From positions 930,001 through 994,000 of the forward strand of contig CBDBHH010000005.1 of NCBI GenBank assembly GCA_965205535.1: a stretch of DNA of 64,000 nucleotides, given 5' to 3'. Below the pieces are notes generated by a model. That model had not been told where the DNA came from. It saw only the letters and a list, made by a program, of their open reading frames with translations, and searched no databases. This DNA is from UBA8079 sp965205535 (GTDB taxonomy: Bacteria > Pseudomonadota > Alphaproteobacteria > UBA6615). Both the position numbers and the translations under genes were made by a program. Shown here piece by piece: positions 32,264 to 41,530 of the stretch. The stretch's first letter is position 1. Every line of letters begins with the position of its first letter.

Positions 32264-32659
32264 ATGGCGATCTATCGCACCAATGAAATCGAGTACAAAC
32301 CGGACGACACCGCGCCTGCGTTGATGAAGACTTTCGTCGGCGAGTTCATGAAGGTCGGGCTCGTGCATTACGAGGAAGGCGTCGCACCGCCGCCGCACTT
32401 CCACCCCAACGAGGAACAGTTCATCTATGTCCTCGAAGGCAAGCTGCGCATGGTACTCGGCGACGAGATCACCACGATCGAGCCCGGCGACCTCGTACAT
32501 ATCTCACGCAATCTGCGCCACGGCATCCTGCCGGTAGAAGGACATTGTCTCTTCTTCACCTGCAAAAGCCCGGCCGGCGACGGACGCCTGGCCCAGGATT
32601 ACAACGAGGCCGACGATGCCGATGAAAAGATGGCCGAAATGAAAAGGGTCGAGGGGTAA
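32264..32659 (+). CDS. Cupin domain protein
   Basis: The 131-aa single-domain cupin has motif 1 PPPHFHPNEEQFIYVLEGKL (His/His/Glu metal ligands) and motif 2 EPGDLVHISRNLRHGI. It probably binds a metal and a small ligand. The substrate cannot be told from the sequence. It is convergent with argG. Confidence 0.88.
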   Translation: MAIYRTNEIEYKPDDTAPALMKTFVGEFMKVGLVHYEEGVAPPPHFHPNEEQFIYVLEGKLRMVLGDEITTIEPGDLVHISRNLRHGILPVEGHCLFFTCKSPAGDGRLAQDYNEADDADEKMAEMKRVEG

Positions 32660-32675
32660 CCCGAGCCCTGTAAAC

Positions 32676-33887
32676 CTAGTCCCGGAGCGCTTTGGCCAGG
32701 CGCAGGCGAAGCGCCTGCAGCTTGATGAAGCCCTCGGCGTCGCGCTGGTCATAGACCTCGTCATCTTCGAAGGTGACATGGTCGAGGGAATAGAGGCTGT
32801 TCGGCGACTGCCGGCCGACCACAACCACATTCCCCTTGTAGAGCTTGAGGTGGACCGTGCCGGAGACATGCTCCTGGCTCTTGTCGATGAGCGCCTGGAT
32901 CATCTCGCGTTCCGGCGCGAACCAGAAACCGTTGTAGATGAGCTTCGCGTAGCGCGGCATCAACTCGTCCTTGAGATGGGCCGCCTCGCGGTCAAGCGTG
33001 AGTGATTCCATCGCCCGATGGGCCGCGAGCAGGACCGTACCGCCGGGCGTCTCGTAAACGCCGCGGGATTTCATGCCGACGAAACGGTTCTCGACCAGGT
33101 CAAGCCGGCCGATCCCGTTGGCGCCGCCCAGCTCATTCAGCCGGGTGAGAAGCGTCGCGGGGGACATCGCCTCGCCGTCAATCGAGACCGGGTCACCCGC
33201 CTCGAAGCCGATTTCGATGTAGGTCGGCGTGTCCGGTGCGGCTTCGGGTGAGACAGAGCGCGAGTACAAATATTCCTCGGGCTCGATCCACGGATCCTCG
33301 AGGACCTTGCCCTCGGCCGAGATGTGCAAAAGGTTGGCGTCCACGGAAAACGGTGCCTCGCCGCGCTTGTCCTTGGCGATCGGAATCTGGTGTTTCTCGG
33401 CGAATTCAATCAACTTCGTCCGCGATGTCAGGTCCCACTCGCGCCAGGGTGCGATCACCTTGATATCCGGGTCGAGCGCGTAATAGCCGAGTTCGAAACG
33501 GACCTGGTCGTTGCCCTTGCCCGTGGCACCATGGGACACGGCATCCGCGCCTGTCTCGTGCGCGATCTCGATCTGGCGCTTGGCAATCAGCGGCCGTGCG
33601 ATCGAGGTCCCGAGCAGATACACGCCCTCATACACTGCATTGGCACGGAACATCGGGAACACGTAGTCGCGCACGAACTCTTCGCGAAGATCCTCGATAT
33701 AGATCTCCTTGACCCCGAACATTTCCGCCTTGGCCCGGGCCGGCTCAAGCTCCTCGCCCTGCCCCAGGTCAGCGGTGAATGTCACAACCTCGCAGTCATA
33801 TGTTTCCACCAGCCATTTGAGAATGACCGAAGTATCGAGGCCGCCCGAATAGGCGAGCACAACCTTGTTCACGTCACCTGACGTCAT
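32676..33887 (-). CDS. argG: Argininosuccinate synthase
   Basis: The 403-aa enzyme condenses citrulline and aspartate using ATP, the penultimate step of arginine synthesis. The PP-loop AYSGGLDTSVIL near the N-terminus, SHGATGKGNDQVRFE and the MKSRGVYETPGG segment are diagnostic. ATG 33887 gives the normal N-terminus (MTSGDVNKVVLAYSGG); the frame extends upstream but without a ribosome site. No other arg genes adjoin. Confidence 0.96.
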   Translation of the reverse strand: MTSGDVNKVVLAYSGGLDTSVILKWLVETYDCEVVTFTADLGQGEELEPARAKAEMFGVKEIYIEDLREEFVRDYVFPMFRANAVYEGVYLLGTSIARPLIAKRQIEIAHETGADAVSHGATGKGNDQVRFELGYYALDPDIKVIAPWREWDLTSRTKLIEFAEKHQIPIAKDKRGEAPFSVDANLLHISAEGKVLEDPWIEPEEYLYSRSVSPEAAPDTPTYIEIGFEAGDPVSIDGEAMSPATLLTRLNELGGANGIGRLDLVENRFVGMKSRGVYETPGGTVLLAAHRAMESLTLDREAAHLKDELMPRYAKLIYNGFWFAPEREMIQALIDKSQEHVSGTVHLKLYKGNVVVVGRQSPNSLYSLDHVTFEDDEVYDQRDAEGFIKLQALRLRLAKALRD

Positions 33888-33991
33888 GTCTCTGATCCGT
33901 TTCGCGTTTGCGTAAATCGCGGCGGAGTATAGTCGCGCGCGCCCCGGGGGCAAGCGTTGGGGTGGGCAGCCTCACAGCCGCCCGCGAGGCC

Positions 33992-34306
33992 TCAGATCGG
34001 CCAGATAATCCGCATGCCTGCCAATGCCGCGGCCACAATGGCCAAACCAGCCAGCGCCATGGGCAGGCCCGTCCCGATGGCCAGGGTGGACATAAGGGCG
34101 CGTACCACGCGGCCCGTGCGGCTCGAATGATGCGGTGTCAGGGAGGGCATCCGCCAGCGGCGTATCGTCGGCAGCCCCATAACAATCAGGGTCCCGCCAA
34201 AGATGGCGAGGCCAAATCCCATAAGAAAATCGTCGATCATGTCCGTCGATCCGGCGTTGGTTGCGCGAACGGATCTTGGGTGCGGTGTCCTCTTCCCTTG
34301 CGCCAT
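33992..34306 (-). CDS. Hypothetical two-span membrane protein
   Basis: The 104-aa product has hydrophobic segments FLMGFGLAIFGGTLIVMGLP and STLAIGTGLPMALAGLAIVAA separated by a basic loop. If translation starts at the internal ATG 34240 the protein is 82 aa and begins directly with the first helix. No family is recognised. It lies between argG and rlmN on the same strand, with 104 bp before argG. Confidence 0.6.
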   Translation of the reverse strand: MAQGKRTPHPRSVRATNAGSTDMIDDFLMGFGLAIFGGTLIVMGLPTIRRWRMPSLTPHHSSRTGRVVRALMSTLAIGTGLPMALAGLAIVAAALAGMRIIWPI

Positions 34307-34391
34307 AACCTAGTAGCACCGACCCGAGCAGACAAGCGCACGAATTTGAGAGGGAGATAAAACCTTTTAAATCAAATAGTTATTCGATGAA

Positions 34392-35525
34392 TTATTCTGC
34401 AGCAGAACGGCGCGGGCGCTCGCTCTCGGACTTCAGCTGCCCGCACGCGGCCATGATGTCTTCACCCCGCGGGGTCCGCACCGGCGACGGATAGCCGGCC
34501 GCCCGGACGATATCGGCGAAAGACTCTATCCGATCATCCGTCGAACGGTCATAGGGCGCACCGGGCCAGGGGTTGAACGGGATCAGATTGACCTTCGAGG
34601 GAATTCCCTTGATCAGACGCACGAGCTCGCGGGCATCCGCATCGCTGTCATTGACGTCCCGCAACATCACATATTCGAAGGTGATCCGCCGGGAGTTACG
34701 CACGCCGGGATAGTCGTGGCACGCGGCCAGCAATTCCGCGATCGGGTACTTGCGGTTGATTGGCACGATCTCGTCACGCAGTTCGTCGCGCACGGCATGG
34801 AGGGAAACCGCCAGATTGACCCCAAGCTCGGCACCGCAGCGCTCAATCAGGGGCACCACGCCCGCAGTCGAAAGAGTGATCCGGCGACGCGAGATCGCGA
34901 TCCCCGCATCGTCCATGACGATTTTCAGGGCAGCCGACACATTCTCAAAATTATAGAGCGGCTCGCCCATTCCCATCATGACGATATTGCTGAGTTCGCG
35001 CTCATATATGGTGGGCCGCTCCGCGGTCGGCCATTCGCCGAGATGGTCGCGCGCCAGCATGATCTGACCAACGATTTCCGCCGGGCCGAGATTGCGCACC
35101 AGCCGCTGCGTCCCCGTGTGGCAGAAACGGCAGTTCAGGGTGCAACCGACCTGGCTCGATACGCACAAGGTGCCGCGATCGGATTCGGGAATATGTACGC
35201 ACTCGACCTCGTTTCCGTCGCTGAGATGCAGAAGCCATTTATGGGTGCCGTCGCTGGATGCCAGGTCTTGCGAGATCTGCGGCCTGGCAACGACATAACG
35301 GTCTTCCAGTTTGGCGCGCAGGACCTTCGACAAATTGGTCATCTGGTCAAAATTGGTGGCGCCGCGCCCGTAGACCCATTTGAATAATTGGTCGGCCCGG
35401 AAGCGCGGCTCATCGAGGGCTTCGAGGGCCGCCGTCATTTCAGCACGGTTCATCCCGATCAGATTGATCGGGCCGTCGCCGGACGAGGCCTCGGGGGCCG
35501 CAAACTGGTCAGAATTGATCGGCAT
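34392..35525 (-). CDS. rlmN: 23S rRNA (adenine2503-C2)-methyltransferase / tRNA A37
   Basis: This radical-SAM enzyme of 377 aa has the cluster motif CTLNCRFC (CxxxCxxC), the GMGEPLYNF motif, NLAVSLHAVRDELRDEI and the C-terminal MAACGQL with the methyl-accepting cysteine. It methylates A2503 of 23S rRNA and A37 of some tRNAs. Length and motifs are normal. The preceding 34307-34391 stretch is AT-rich and may hold a terminator, but no clear hairpin is seen. Confidence 0.96.
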   Translation of the reverse strand: MPINSDQFAAPEASSGDGPINLIGMNRAEMTAALEALDEPRFRADQLFKWVYGRGATNFDQMTNLSKVLRAKLEDRYVVARPQISQDLASSDGTHKWLLHLSDGNEVECVHIPESDRGTLCVSSQVGCTLNCRFCHTGTQRLVRNLGPAEIVGQIMLARDHLGEWPTAERPTIYERELSNIVMMGMGEPLYNFENVSAALKIVMDDAGIAISRRRITLSTAGVVPLIERCGAELGVNLAVSLHAVRDELRDEIVPINRKYPIAELLAACHDYPGVRNSRRITFEYVMLRDVNDSDADARELVRLIKGIPSKVNLIPFNPWPGAPYDRSTDDRIESFADIVRAAGYPSPVRTPRGEDIMAACGQLKSESERPRRSAAE

Positions 35526-35566
35526 GACGGTTCACATAGGCCGGGCAGCCGGTGAACGCAACTTCT

Positions 35567-36091
35567 CTAGCGGCCGCAGGCCTTGTTGATGGCCGCGTGC
35601 GCCGCACTTGTTCCCTTGAGGGAATAGCTGTCGGTGGTCGGATTATTCCGACTGGAGGTCCCCTTGACCGTCATGCGCGCACCCTTACGGAGGGCGCCGA
35701 CGAGCGCCTGATCGTCCGCCGGTTTATAGGTCCAGGCGCTCTCATCCTTGGTGAACAGTGACCAGGAATCCCCGCCGATACGCACCTCGACCTCCGATGC
35801 TTCCTTGAACGGGTAGCCGATATCCACCTGTACCACGTCGAATTCCTTCGGGCCCGGCCGGTGCCAGACGAGGAAAAAAATCTCGCCGCGCCGCGATTGC
35901 AGGCTCGCCGTCTTGGGCTTCGAGACCATGTAGCAGAACTGGCTGTTGCCGGTGCCGCGCGTGTAGGCGTCCCAGTCGCCATGCTGGCCAATACGCTTGG
36001 CGTCCTGCGCATGTCCGGCGGTCGGTGCGAGAAATGCCAAGGCCAGCACAAAGGTGGTCGCTACGAGGGATATTCTGGTGCGTGCAATCAT
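35567..36091 (-). CDS. Invasion-associated locus B (IalB) family protein
   Basis: This 174-aa secreted protein has a clear signal peptide (SLVATTFVLALAFLAPTAGHA, cleavage after AQ). The IalB domain follows: GDWDAYTRGTGNSQFCYMVS, FFLVWHRPG, VDIGYPF and TVKGTSSRNNPTTDSYSLKG. IalB was named for erythrocyte invasion in Bartonella but is widespread in free-living alphaproteobacteria, where its role is unknown. It is 41 bp upstream of rlmN on the same strand. Confidence 0.9.
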   Translation of the reverse strand: MIARTRISLVATTFVLALAFLAPTAGHAQDAKRIGQHGDWDAYTRGTGNSQFCYMVSKPKTASLQSRRGEIFFLVWHRPGPKEFDVVQVDIGYPFKEASEVEVRIGGDSWSLFTKDESAWTYKPADDQALVGALRKGARMTVKGTSSRNNPTTDSYSLKGTSAAHAAINKACGR

Positions 36092-36169
36092 ATTCCGGCC
36101 AATACCAAGCCCCGCCGAGTCTTGCCAAGCCTCGAACTAATCAACGTCTTGTTATTGTTCGGCCTTTTC

Positions 36170-36718
36170 TCAGTCCCGCGGGCGGCGCAGCACAGGCTCA
36201 CCATGCACATGCTCCGGCAATGCGTCGGTGGGTCCCCCCGGCACCAGCGGGCGCGCGGGATATCGGCCGAGCGTGAGGACGCGGTCATACATGACGATCG
36301 CCGCGGCCAGGCCCACATTCACACAAAAACGCGTCGGGATTTTCACCACATGATCGCAGCGCGCGACCAGCGCCGGCGACAGCGATCCCCGCTCCGGCCC
36401 GAGCACATAGGCGGCCTGGCGGGGATGGCGGAAACTCGGCAAATCGACGGAATCCTCAATGAGTTCGATGCCGACCAGGGCACAGCCCCGCGGCAGGCTG
36501 AAATCATCCAGCGTGTCATACTCGTGGAGCGGCAGATGTTCGGGTGCATCGGATGTGTCCGAACGGCCACCCTCGCGCTTGGCGTACACCGCATCGATGG
36601 TGAAAACAAAGCTCGCGCCGAATGCGTGGGCGGTCCGCATGATCGCCCCGACATTCATCTGCTTCGAGATTCCCTCGACACCGATCCCGAAATAGCCGCG
36701 CATTTTCGCATCATTCAT
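36170..36718 (-). CDS. SpoU/TrmH-family RNA 2'-O-methyltransferase
   Basis: The 182-aa SPOUT enzyme has motif 1 GVEGISKQMNVGAIMRTAHAFG read in part, motif 2 YVLGPERGSLSPAL and motif 3 IPTRFCVNVGLAAAIVMYDR, which make the knotted SAM site. It would methylate a ribose in tRNA or rRNA; the target is not predictable. The C-terminal extension of about 25 residues is variable in the family. Confidence 0.9.
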   Translation of the reverse strand: MNDAKMRGYFGIGVEGISKQMNVGAIMRTAHAFGASFVFTIDAVYAKREGGRSDTSDAPEHLPLHEYDTLDDFSLPRGCALVGIELIEDSVDLPSFRHPRQAAYVLGPERGSLSPALVARCDHVVKIPTRFCVNVGLAAAIVMYDRVLTLGRYPARPLVPGGPTDALPEHVHGEPVLRRPRD

Positions 36719-36788
36719 GGGACCTTACTTGCATGGCCTCCTGGGCCGAGGCAAGTTGGCAACGAGACCTGACAGGAGACAGAATTTC

Positions 36789-37769
36789 ATGCGCGCGATC
36801 GTCTGCAAGGACTGGGGCGACCCGGAAACTCTCGAACTCGGCGAGCTGCCCGAACCTGCACTCGGTCCAGGCCAGGTCCGCATCCGGATGCGCGCCGCCG
36901 GCGTGAACTTCGCGGATTGTGTGCTCGTGCGGGGGCAGTATCAGGAAAAGCCCGAACTGCCGTTCGCACCCGGCCTGGAAGGGGCAGGCGAGATCATGGA
37001 AGTCGGCGCCGGAGTGACGGATTTCAAACCCGGTGACCGGGTTATGGCCGTTGTGTCCGCCGGGGCCTATGCCGAGCAGGCCGTGTGTGACGCAACCACG
37101 GTGTTCCACACGCCCGACGACATGGACGACACCACCGCGGCGGCGTTTCCCGTCGCCTATGGCACCTCCCATCTGGCGCTCGTCCTCCGCGCCAACCTGA
37201 AGGCGGGCGAGACCGTGCTGGTTCTCGGGGCCGGCGGCGGCGTCGGTCTGACGGCAGTGGAATGCGCCAAAGCGCTGGGGGCGACAGTGATTGCTGCAGC
37301 TTCCACAACCGAGAAACTCGATCTGGCCCGCGCGCGCGGGGCTGATCATTTGATCAACTATACCGCGGAAGACCTGCGCAGCACGCTTCGTAAGATCACC
37401 GACGGGAACGGTGTCGATGTCGTGTACGATCCGGTCGGCGGCGAGCTGGCGCAAACCGCGATGCGATCTCTGGCCTGGTCGGGTCGCTTGCTGGTGATCG
37501 GTTTCGCCAGCGGCGATGTTCCCCAGTTCCCGTCCAACCATCTCCTGGTGAAGAACATATCGATCGTCGGCGTATTCTGGGGTGCGTACCGAAAGCGCGA
37601 ACCCGAGACCTATCGCGCCGGCTTCGAAGAACTCTTCGAATGGTGGGCCGCCGGTAAACTGCAGCCTCATGTGTCCCAGGTTTTACCCCTGGCCGGTGTG
37701 ACCAGGGCTCTGGCCATGCTCGAAGGCCGGCAGGCCCAAGGGCGACTGGTCATCGACATCGATGGCTGA
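36789..37769 (+). CDS. NADPH:quinone oxidoreductase-like MDR enzyme
   Basis: The 326-aa zinc-independent medium-chain dehydrogenase/reductase begins with the GroES-like domain (MRAIVCKDWGDPETLEL, GEIMEVGAGVTDFKPGDRV). The Rossmann domain contains VLVLGAGGGVGLTAVECAKALGA in part, and GRLLVIGFASGDVPQFPSN. It probably reduces quinones or enones with NADPH. ATG 36789 follows gacaggaga. It is divergent from the SpoU gene. Confidence 0.9.
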   Translation: MRAIVCKDWGDPETLELGELPEPALGPGQVRIRMRAAGVNFADCVLVRGQYQEKPELPFAPGLEGAGEIMEVGAGVTDFKPGDRVMAVVSAGAYAEQAVCDATTVFHTPDDMDDTTAAAFPVAYGTSHLALVLRANLKAGETVLVLGAGGGVGLTAVECAKALGATVIAAASTTEKLDLARARGADHLINYTAEDLRSTLRKITDGNGVDVVYDPVGGELAQTAMRSLAWSGRLLVIGFASGDVPQFPSNHLLVKNISIVGVFWGAYRKREPETYRAGFEELFEWWAAGKLQPHVSQVLPLAGVTRALAMLEGRQAQGRLVIDIDG

Positions 37770-37812
37770 TGGAAATACTCGATAAAGCGACCAGGTAGAC
37801 CGGAACAAACAC

Positions 37813-39078
37813 ATGACCGATCCCGACAAGAATGCGCGCGATCAGGCCGTACAATCCCAGTACGAATCCTACCCCTACCCTGAACGCAACCCCGATGATG
37901 AAAAGCAGCGCCTGATCGCCGGCTCACCGAGCAACCTGCTCGAGCTGAACCACTATGTTTTCGGCGGCACGCGGGATTTATCGAAACCATTCAAGGCATT
38001 GGTGGCCGGCGGCGGCACGGGCGACGCCGTGATCATGCTCGCCCAGCACATGGTTGACGCAGGGGTCCCGGGCGAAGTCGTTCATCTCGATTTAAGCGGG
38101 CCCAGCCAGGCCGTCGCACAAGCGCGCGCGAAAGTACGCGGTCTGGACAATATCCGTTTTGTGACGGGCTCCCTGCTCGACGTTGCCGACGTGGCGCCCG
38201 GCCCGTGGGACTACATCGATTGCTGCGGCGTGTTGCATCATCTCGATGACCCGGATGCAGGGCTGGCAGCGCTGGCCGGAGAACTCGCACCCGATGGCGG
38301 GATCGGCGTCATGGTCTATGGCGAGTATGGCCGGACCGGCGTCTATCATATGCAAGACATGCTGCGCGCCATCGCGCCGGGTGGCGAGATGCCCGATGAC
38401 GAGCGGGTCGCTATGGCCAAGCGGCTGGCTGAAAACCTGCCCCAGACCTCGTGGATCGTCCGCAACGGGCTGATCCGTGATCATGTCGGGGGGGGCGATC
38501 CGGGGGTCTATGATTTGTTCCTGCATTCGCGCGACCGCGCCTATCGCGTGCCCGATGTCGCCGAATTCGTGACCCAGGCCGGCCTGCGCCTGACAAGCTT
38601 CATCGAACCTTACCGCTACGACCCGGATTGGCTGGTCCAAGATCCACGCATCCTCAAACGTCTGCGTGACCTTGATTCGATCACCCGGGCGGGCTTTGCG
38701 GAACTGTTAACCGGAAACCTCAAGAAGCACATCTTCTACGCCGTGCGCGAGACCAATCCCGTCGCCATGCCCGGCACGGACAATCCGCGCGCCATACCTC
38801 ATCTCCTGAACCAAAGCGCCGAAGATGCAGCCAATACCCTGCCGCCGCGCGGCAAGATCACCGTGACGTCCGAAGGCCTAAAGACCGACATGCCGGTACC
38901 GGCCTTGTCGCGCGCGATCGCAGCCCTGTGTGACGGCAACAGGTCCCTGGCCGAAATCCATGCGGCCATCCGGGAGAAACGCTCGGATTTGGACTATGAC
39001 GCGTTCAAGCGGCAGTTCGATGAGCTCTATCGGGTGATGAACGCGATCAATCGCATGGTTCTGCGGCTGCCCGCCTGA
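37813..39078 (+). CDS. Class I SAM-dependent methyltransferase with C-terminal extension
   Basis: The 421-aa product has an N-terminal YPYPERNPDDEKQRL segment. The Rossmann methyltransferase core shows motif I ALVAGGGTGDAVIML, then VVHLDLS and DYIDCCGVLHHLDDPDAGL. Such enzymes methylate small molecules or proteins; the substrate is unknown. The last 130 residues (ISRAIAALCDGNRSLAEIHA) resemble a small winged-helix or PqqD-like domain. It ends 5 bp from the convergent cyclase gene. Confidence 0.85.
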   Translation: MTDPDKNARDQAVQSQYESYPYPERNPDDEKQRLIAGSPSNLLELNHYVFGGTRDLSKPFKALVAGGGTGDAVIMLAQHMVDAGVPGEVVHLDLSGPSQAVAQARAKVRGLDNIRFVTGSLLDVADVAPGPWDYIDCCGVLHHLDDPDAGLAALAGELAPDGGIGVMVYGEYGRTGVYHMQDMLRAIAPGGEMPDDERVAMAKRLAENLPQTSWIVRNGLIRDHVGGGDPGVYDLFLHSRDRAYRVPDVAEFVTQAGLRLTSFIEPYRYDPDWLVQDPRILKRLRDLDSITRAGFAELLTGNLKKHIFYAVRETNPVAMPGTDNPRAIPHLLNQSAEDAANTLPPRGKITVTSEGLKTDMPVPALSRAIAALCDGNRSLAEIHAAIREKRSDLDYDAFKRQFDELYRVMNAINRMVLRLPA

Positions 39079-39083
39079 CGCCG

Positions 39084-40166
39084 TTAGTGGCTGTCGTTGG
39101 CCGGCGTGAAGTCACCGTCGAGGCGATAGAGTTGCTGGGTCCCGAAGCCACGAATTTCGTGCTCGCCAACATCGGAGAGCCGGAACTCGTTCTGAATTTG
39201 AGCATAGGTCCCTTCACCCACGAGGATCTCCATCGGTTCGCACACCGCTTCGATCCGGGCCGCCAGATTTACGCCGGGCCCGAAGATGTCATAGACATAT
39301 TTCTGCACACCAACAACCGACCCGATCACGGGCCCGGTGTTGATGCCCACCCGGCAGTTCCATTCGAATTCGCTGTTCTCGTTGCGGCGCTGAAGGTAAC
39401 GCACGAAACGCAACGCCACGCGCGCGATATTTCGGGCATGGTCCGGGTTCGGTTCGGGCAGGCCGGACACTGCGATATAGGCATCACCGATCGTCTTGAG
39501 ACGTTCGCAACCGAATTGTTCGACGATCCGGTCGAAGGCCGTGAAGATGTCGTTGAGTTCCGAGATCAGCTTGGTCGGTTCCTGGGAGACCGCCATCTGG
39601 GTAAAGCCGACGAAGTCGAGCATCAACACCGAGGCATTGTCGAAGCGCTGCGGCGTGGTGACACCGAACTCCTTCCATTCCTCATAGACCTGCTGCGACA
39701 TGATGTTGAGCAGCAGCTTCTCGACACGTTCCTTTTCTTTCTTCAGATCCCGGTTCTGACGCTCGATCATCTTCGAGTAGGACTCGATCATGTATTCGAG
39801 TTCCTTGATCTTCGAGATGTTCTGGCACTGGATCATGATTTCGTCATGACCCGCACCCTCTGCATGTACAAACTCGATCGCCAGCGTGATCGCCCTGCGT
39901 TTGGGTTTGACCTCGACCTCGCATTTCCAGGTCTCGCCCGCGGCGATCCGTTCGTGAACCTTCGCCCCGTCGAAATTCGCAATGATGTCCGTCAGGGTTG
40001 TTTCGCCGGAGACCAGGCCTGGAAACCATTCGCCGAACATGGCGTTGTGGAGCAACACGCCGAACGTATCATGCTCCACGACGGCGAGCCCGACCCCCAC
40101 GGAATCGAGCAGCATGGAGCGAAACTGCTCCATATCCATTGAGATGTCCTGGGCAGCGTCGCTCAC
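39084..40166 (-). CDS. Class III adenylate/guanylate cyclase with PAS-like sensor
   Basis: The 360-aa protein has an N-terminal PAS-like domain (about 10-130: SVGVGLAVVEHDTFGVLLHN), a coiled-coil linker (IESYSKMIERQNRDLKKEKERVEKLL) and a class III catalytic domain. Metal-binding aspartates are in VLMLDFVGFTQ and TIGDAYIAVSG. Transition-state residues are in GPGVNLAARIE. Lys in LKTIGDAY and Asp in YVYDIFG are the combination that selects ATP, so cAMP is the likely product. It overlaps the globin gene upstream by 4 bases (ATGA), suggesting a haem-gas-sensing signalling pair. Confidence 0.92.
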   Translation of the reverse strand: MSDAAQDISMDMEQFRSMLLDSVGVGLAVVEHDTFGVLLHNAMFGEWFPGLVSGETTLTDIIANFDGAKVHERIAAGETWKCEVEVKPKRRAITLAIEFVHAEGAGHDEIMIQCQNISKIKELEYMIESYSKMIERQNRDLKKEKERVEKLLLNIMSQQVYEEWKEFGVTTPQRFDNASVLMLDFVGFTQMAVSQEPTKLISELNDIFTAFDRIVEQFGCERLKTIGDAYIAVSGLPEPNPDHARNIARVALRFVRYLQRRNENSEFEWNCRVGINTGPVIGSVVGVQKYVYDIFGPGVNLAARIEAVCEPMEILVGEGTYAQIQNEFRLSDVGEHEIRGFGTQQLYRLDGDFTPANDSH

Positions 40167-40531
40167 GTCTCGTGCCGGGTGATGATGATGTCGGCGCGGG
40201 ATTCGATTTCATGCATGATCGTATCGATATCCTCACCCTCCAGTTCGAACTCGACGAGCGTTTCCCGTAACAGGCGGGAGACTTCCTCGAAGGACGTGTG
40301 ATCGATAGAAAGCCCGGAATGCACCTTCTGCAGTGCCTCGTCCGAGTAGCTCGCCGGGCCGCCCATCAGGGATGAGATGAACTTTGTCTGGTGATCAACC
40401 TGCGCGCGCATATCGATATTGTCGAAATACGGCCCGACAATATCGGAATCGACGGCCTTGTCGTAGAAGGCGAACACGACCTTGCTGACGCTCGCAAAGC
40501 CGCCATACTTATCAAACAAGGATCTGCTCAT
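40163..40531 (-). CDS. Truncated haemoglobin (group I type), coupled to the cyclase
   Basis: The 122-aa globin begins SLFDKYGGFASVSKVVFAFYDKAV, with the B10-type Tyr in AFYDK. It continues FISSLMGGPASYSDEALQKVHSGL, where the His is the proximal haem ligand, and SIDHTSFEEV. This fits the 2-on-2 truncated globin family. Such proteins bind O2, NO or CO. The stop overlaps the cyclase start, so both are made from one message in close to equal amounts, and the globin may deliver the signal to the cyclase. Confidence 0.9.
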   Translation of the reverse strand: MSRSLFDKYGGFASVSKVVFAFYDKAVDSDIVGPYFDNIDMRAQVDHQTKFISSLMGGPASYSDEALQKVHSGLSIDHTSFEEVSRLLRETLVEFELEGEDIDTIMHEIESRADIIITRHET

Positions 40532-40609
40532 TTCTCTCCCCCGAGCACCAATCTGCCAAAGCTTGGGATATTCTGCAAACCCGACATCCCCTCGCGAACC
40601 GTTGCAATT

Positions 40610-41530
40610 CTAAAGATTTCCCGCACGCCCTTGCGAATTCGCGCGACGCCCCACCGCAAGCACCATGCCCAGCGTGGTCACCAGCAGACCGGACCAAGCA
40701 AGCAAGCTGGGGAACTCATCCAGCAGAATGATACCGAACAGCACGCCGAGGCTCGGAGAACCCGCCAGCAACACCGCCATGGTGGTCGCCGAAACCGACC
40801 GGGTCGCCCGTGTCACGAGGATGACCACGATGAAACTGGCGATGATGCCCTGATAGACCGTCTGTAGCGCCACCTCCTGCCAGGGCGGGAAATTGTCGAA
40901 CTGCAAAAGCCCCGATGGCAGGAACAGGATCCAGATCGGAAGATAGATCGCGGAACTGATGGTCGGGACGGCAATCAACGCCTGCAGGATCGACACATTC
41001 CAGCGGCGCAGCGCGGTCATATAAAGCGCGAAACAGCCCGCCGCGCCGATCAGCAGAAGATCACCCAGCCACTGCCCCGGCGGCGCATCCAGACTGAAGC
41101 TGTCGCCACCGACCATGGCGCCACCGACGACGATCAAAACCATGCCGCCCATCTGTGCACGCGCCGGCAACTCACGCAGCCAGTAATATCCGATCACCGC
41201 GGCGAAGATCGGCATCACCCCGTTGGTGAGGACCCCCGCATGCACGACCGGCGCCAGCGCCATGCCACCGAAAGAAGTCAGCGCGAAAGGGACCCCCACG
41301 CCGAAGGAAAGGACCGCGCCCTTCCACAAGGGTAAACCCGCCAGACCTTTTGTCAGCAACAGCGGCAACACGATGACGGCAGCCACGCCGACGCGGATCG
41401 CGGTCACATCGAAAGGTGTCAGTGCATTCAGGACACCGAACCGCGATGCCACGATCCAGCCGCCCCAGATGAACGGCACCACCAGTCCGCAACTCAAGCC
41501 GACGGCAAAACTGGGCGATCCCGCATTCAT
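40610..41530 (-). CDS. EamA family (DMT) permease
   Basis: The 306-aa protein has ten predicted membrane spans in two EamA halves (VPFIWGGWIVASRFGVLNAL; SATTMAVLLAGSPSLGVLFGI). Members export amino acids, metabolites or sugars; the substrate is unknown. It is translationally coupled to a second EamA gene upstream (ATGA overlap at 41527-41530), suggesting the two act together or arose by duplication. Confidence 0.9.
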   Translation of the reverse strand: MNAGSPSFAVGLSCGLVVPFIWGGWIVASRFGVLNALTPFDVTAIRVGVAAVIVLPLLLTKGLAGLPLWKGAVLSFGVGVPFALTSFGGMALAPVVHAGVLTNGVMPIFAAVIGYYWLRELPARAQMGGMVLIVVGGAMVGGDSFSLDAPPGQWLGDLLLIGAAGCFALYMTALRRWNVSILQALIAVPTISSAIYLPIWILFLPSGLLQFDNFPPWQEVALQTVYQGIIASFIVVILVTRATRSVSATTMAVLLAGSPSLGVLFGIILLDEFPSLLAWSGLLVTTLGMVLAVGRRANSQGRAGNL

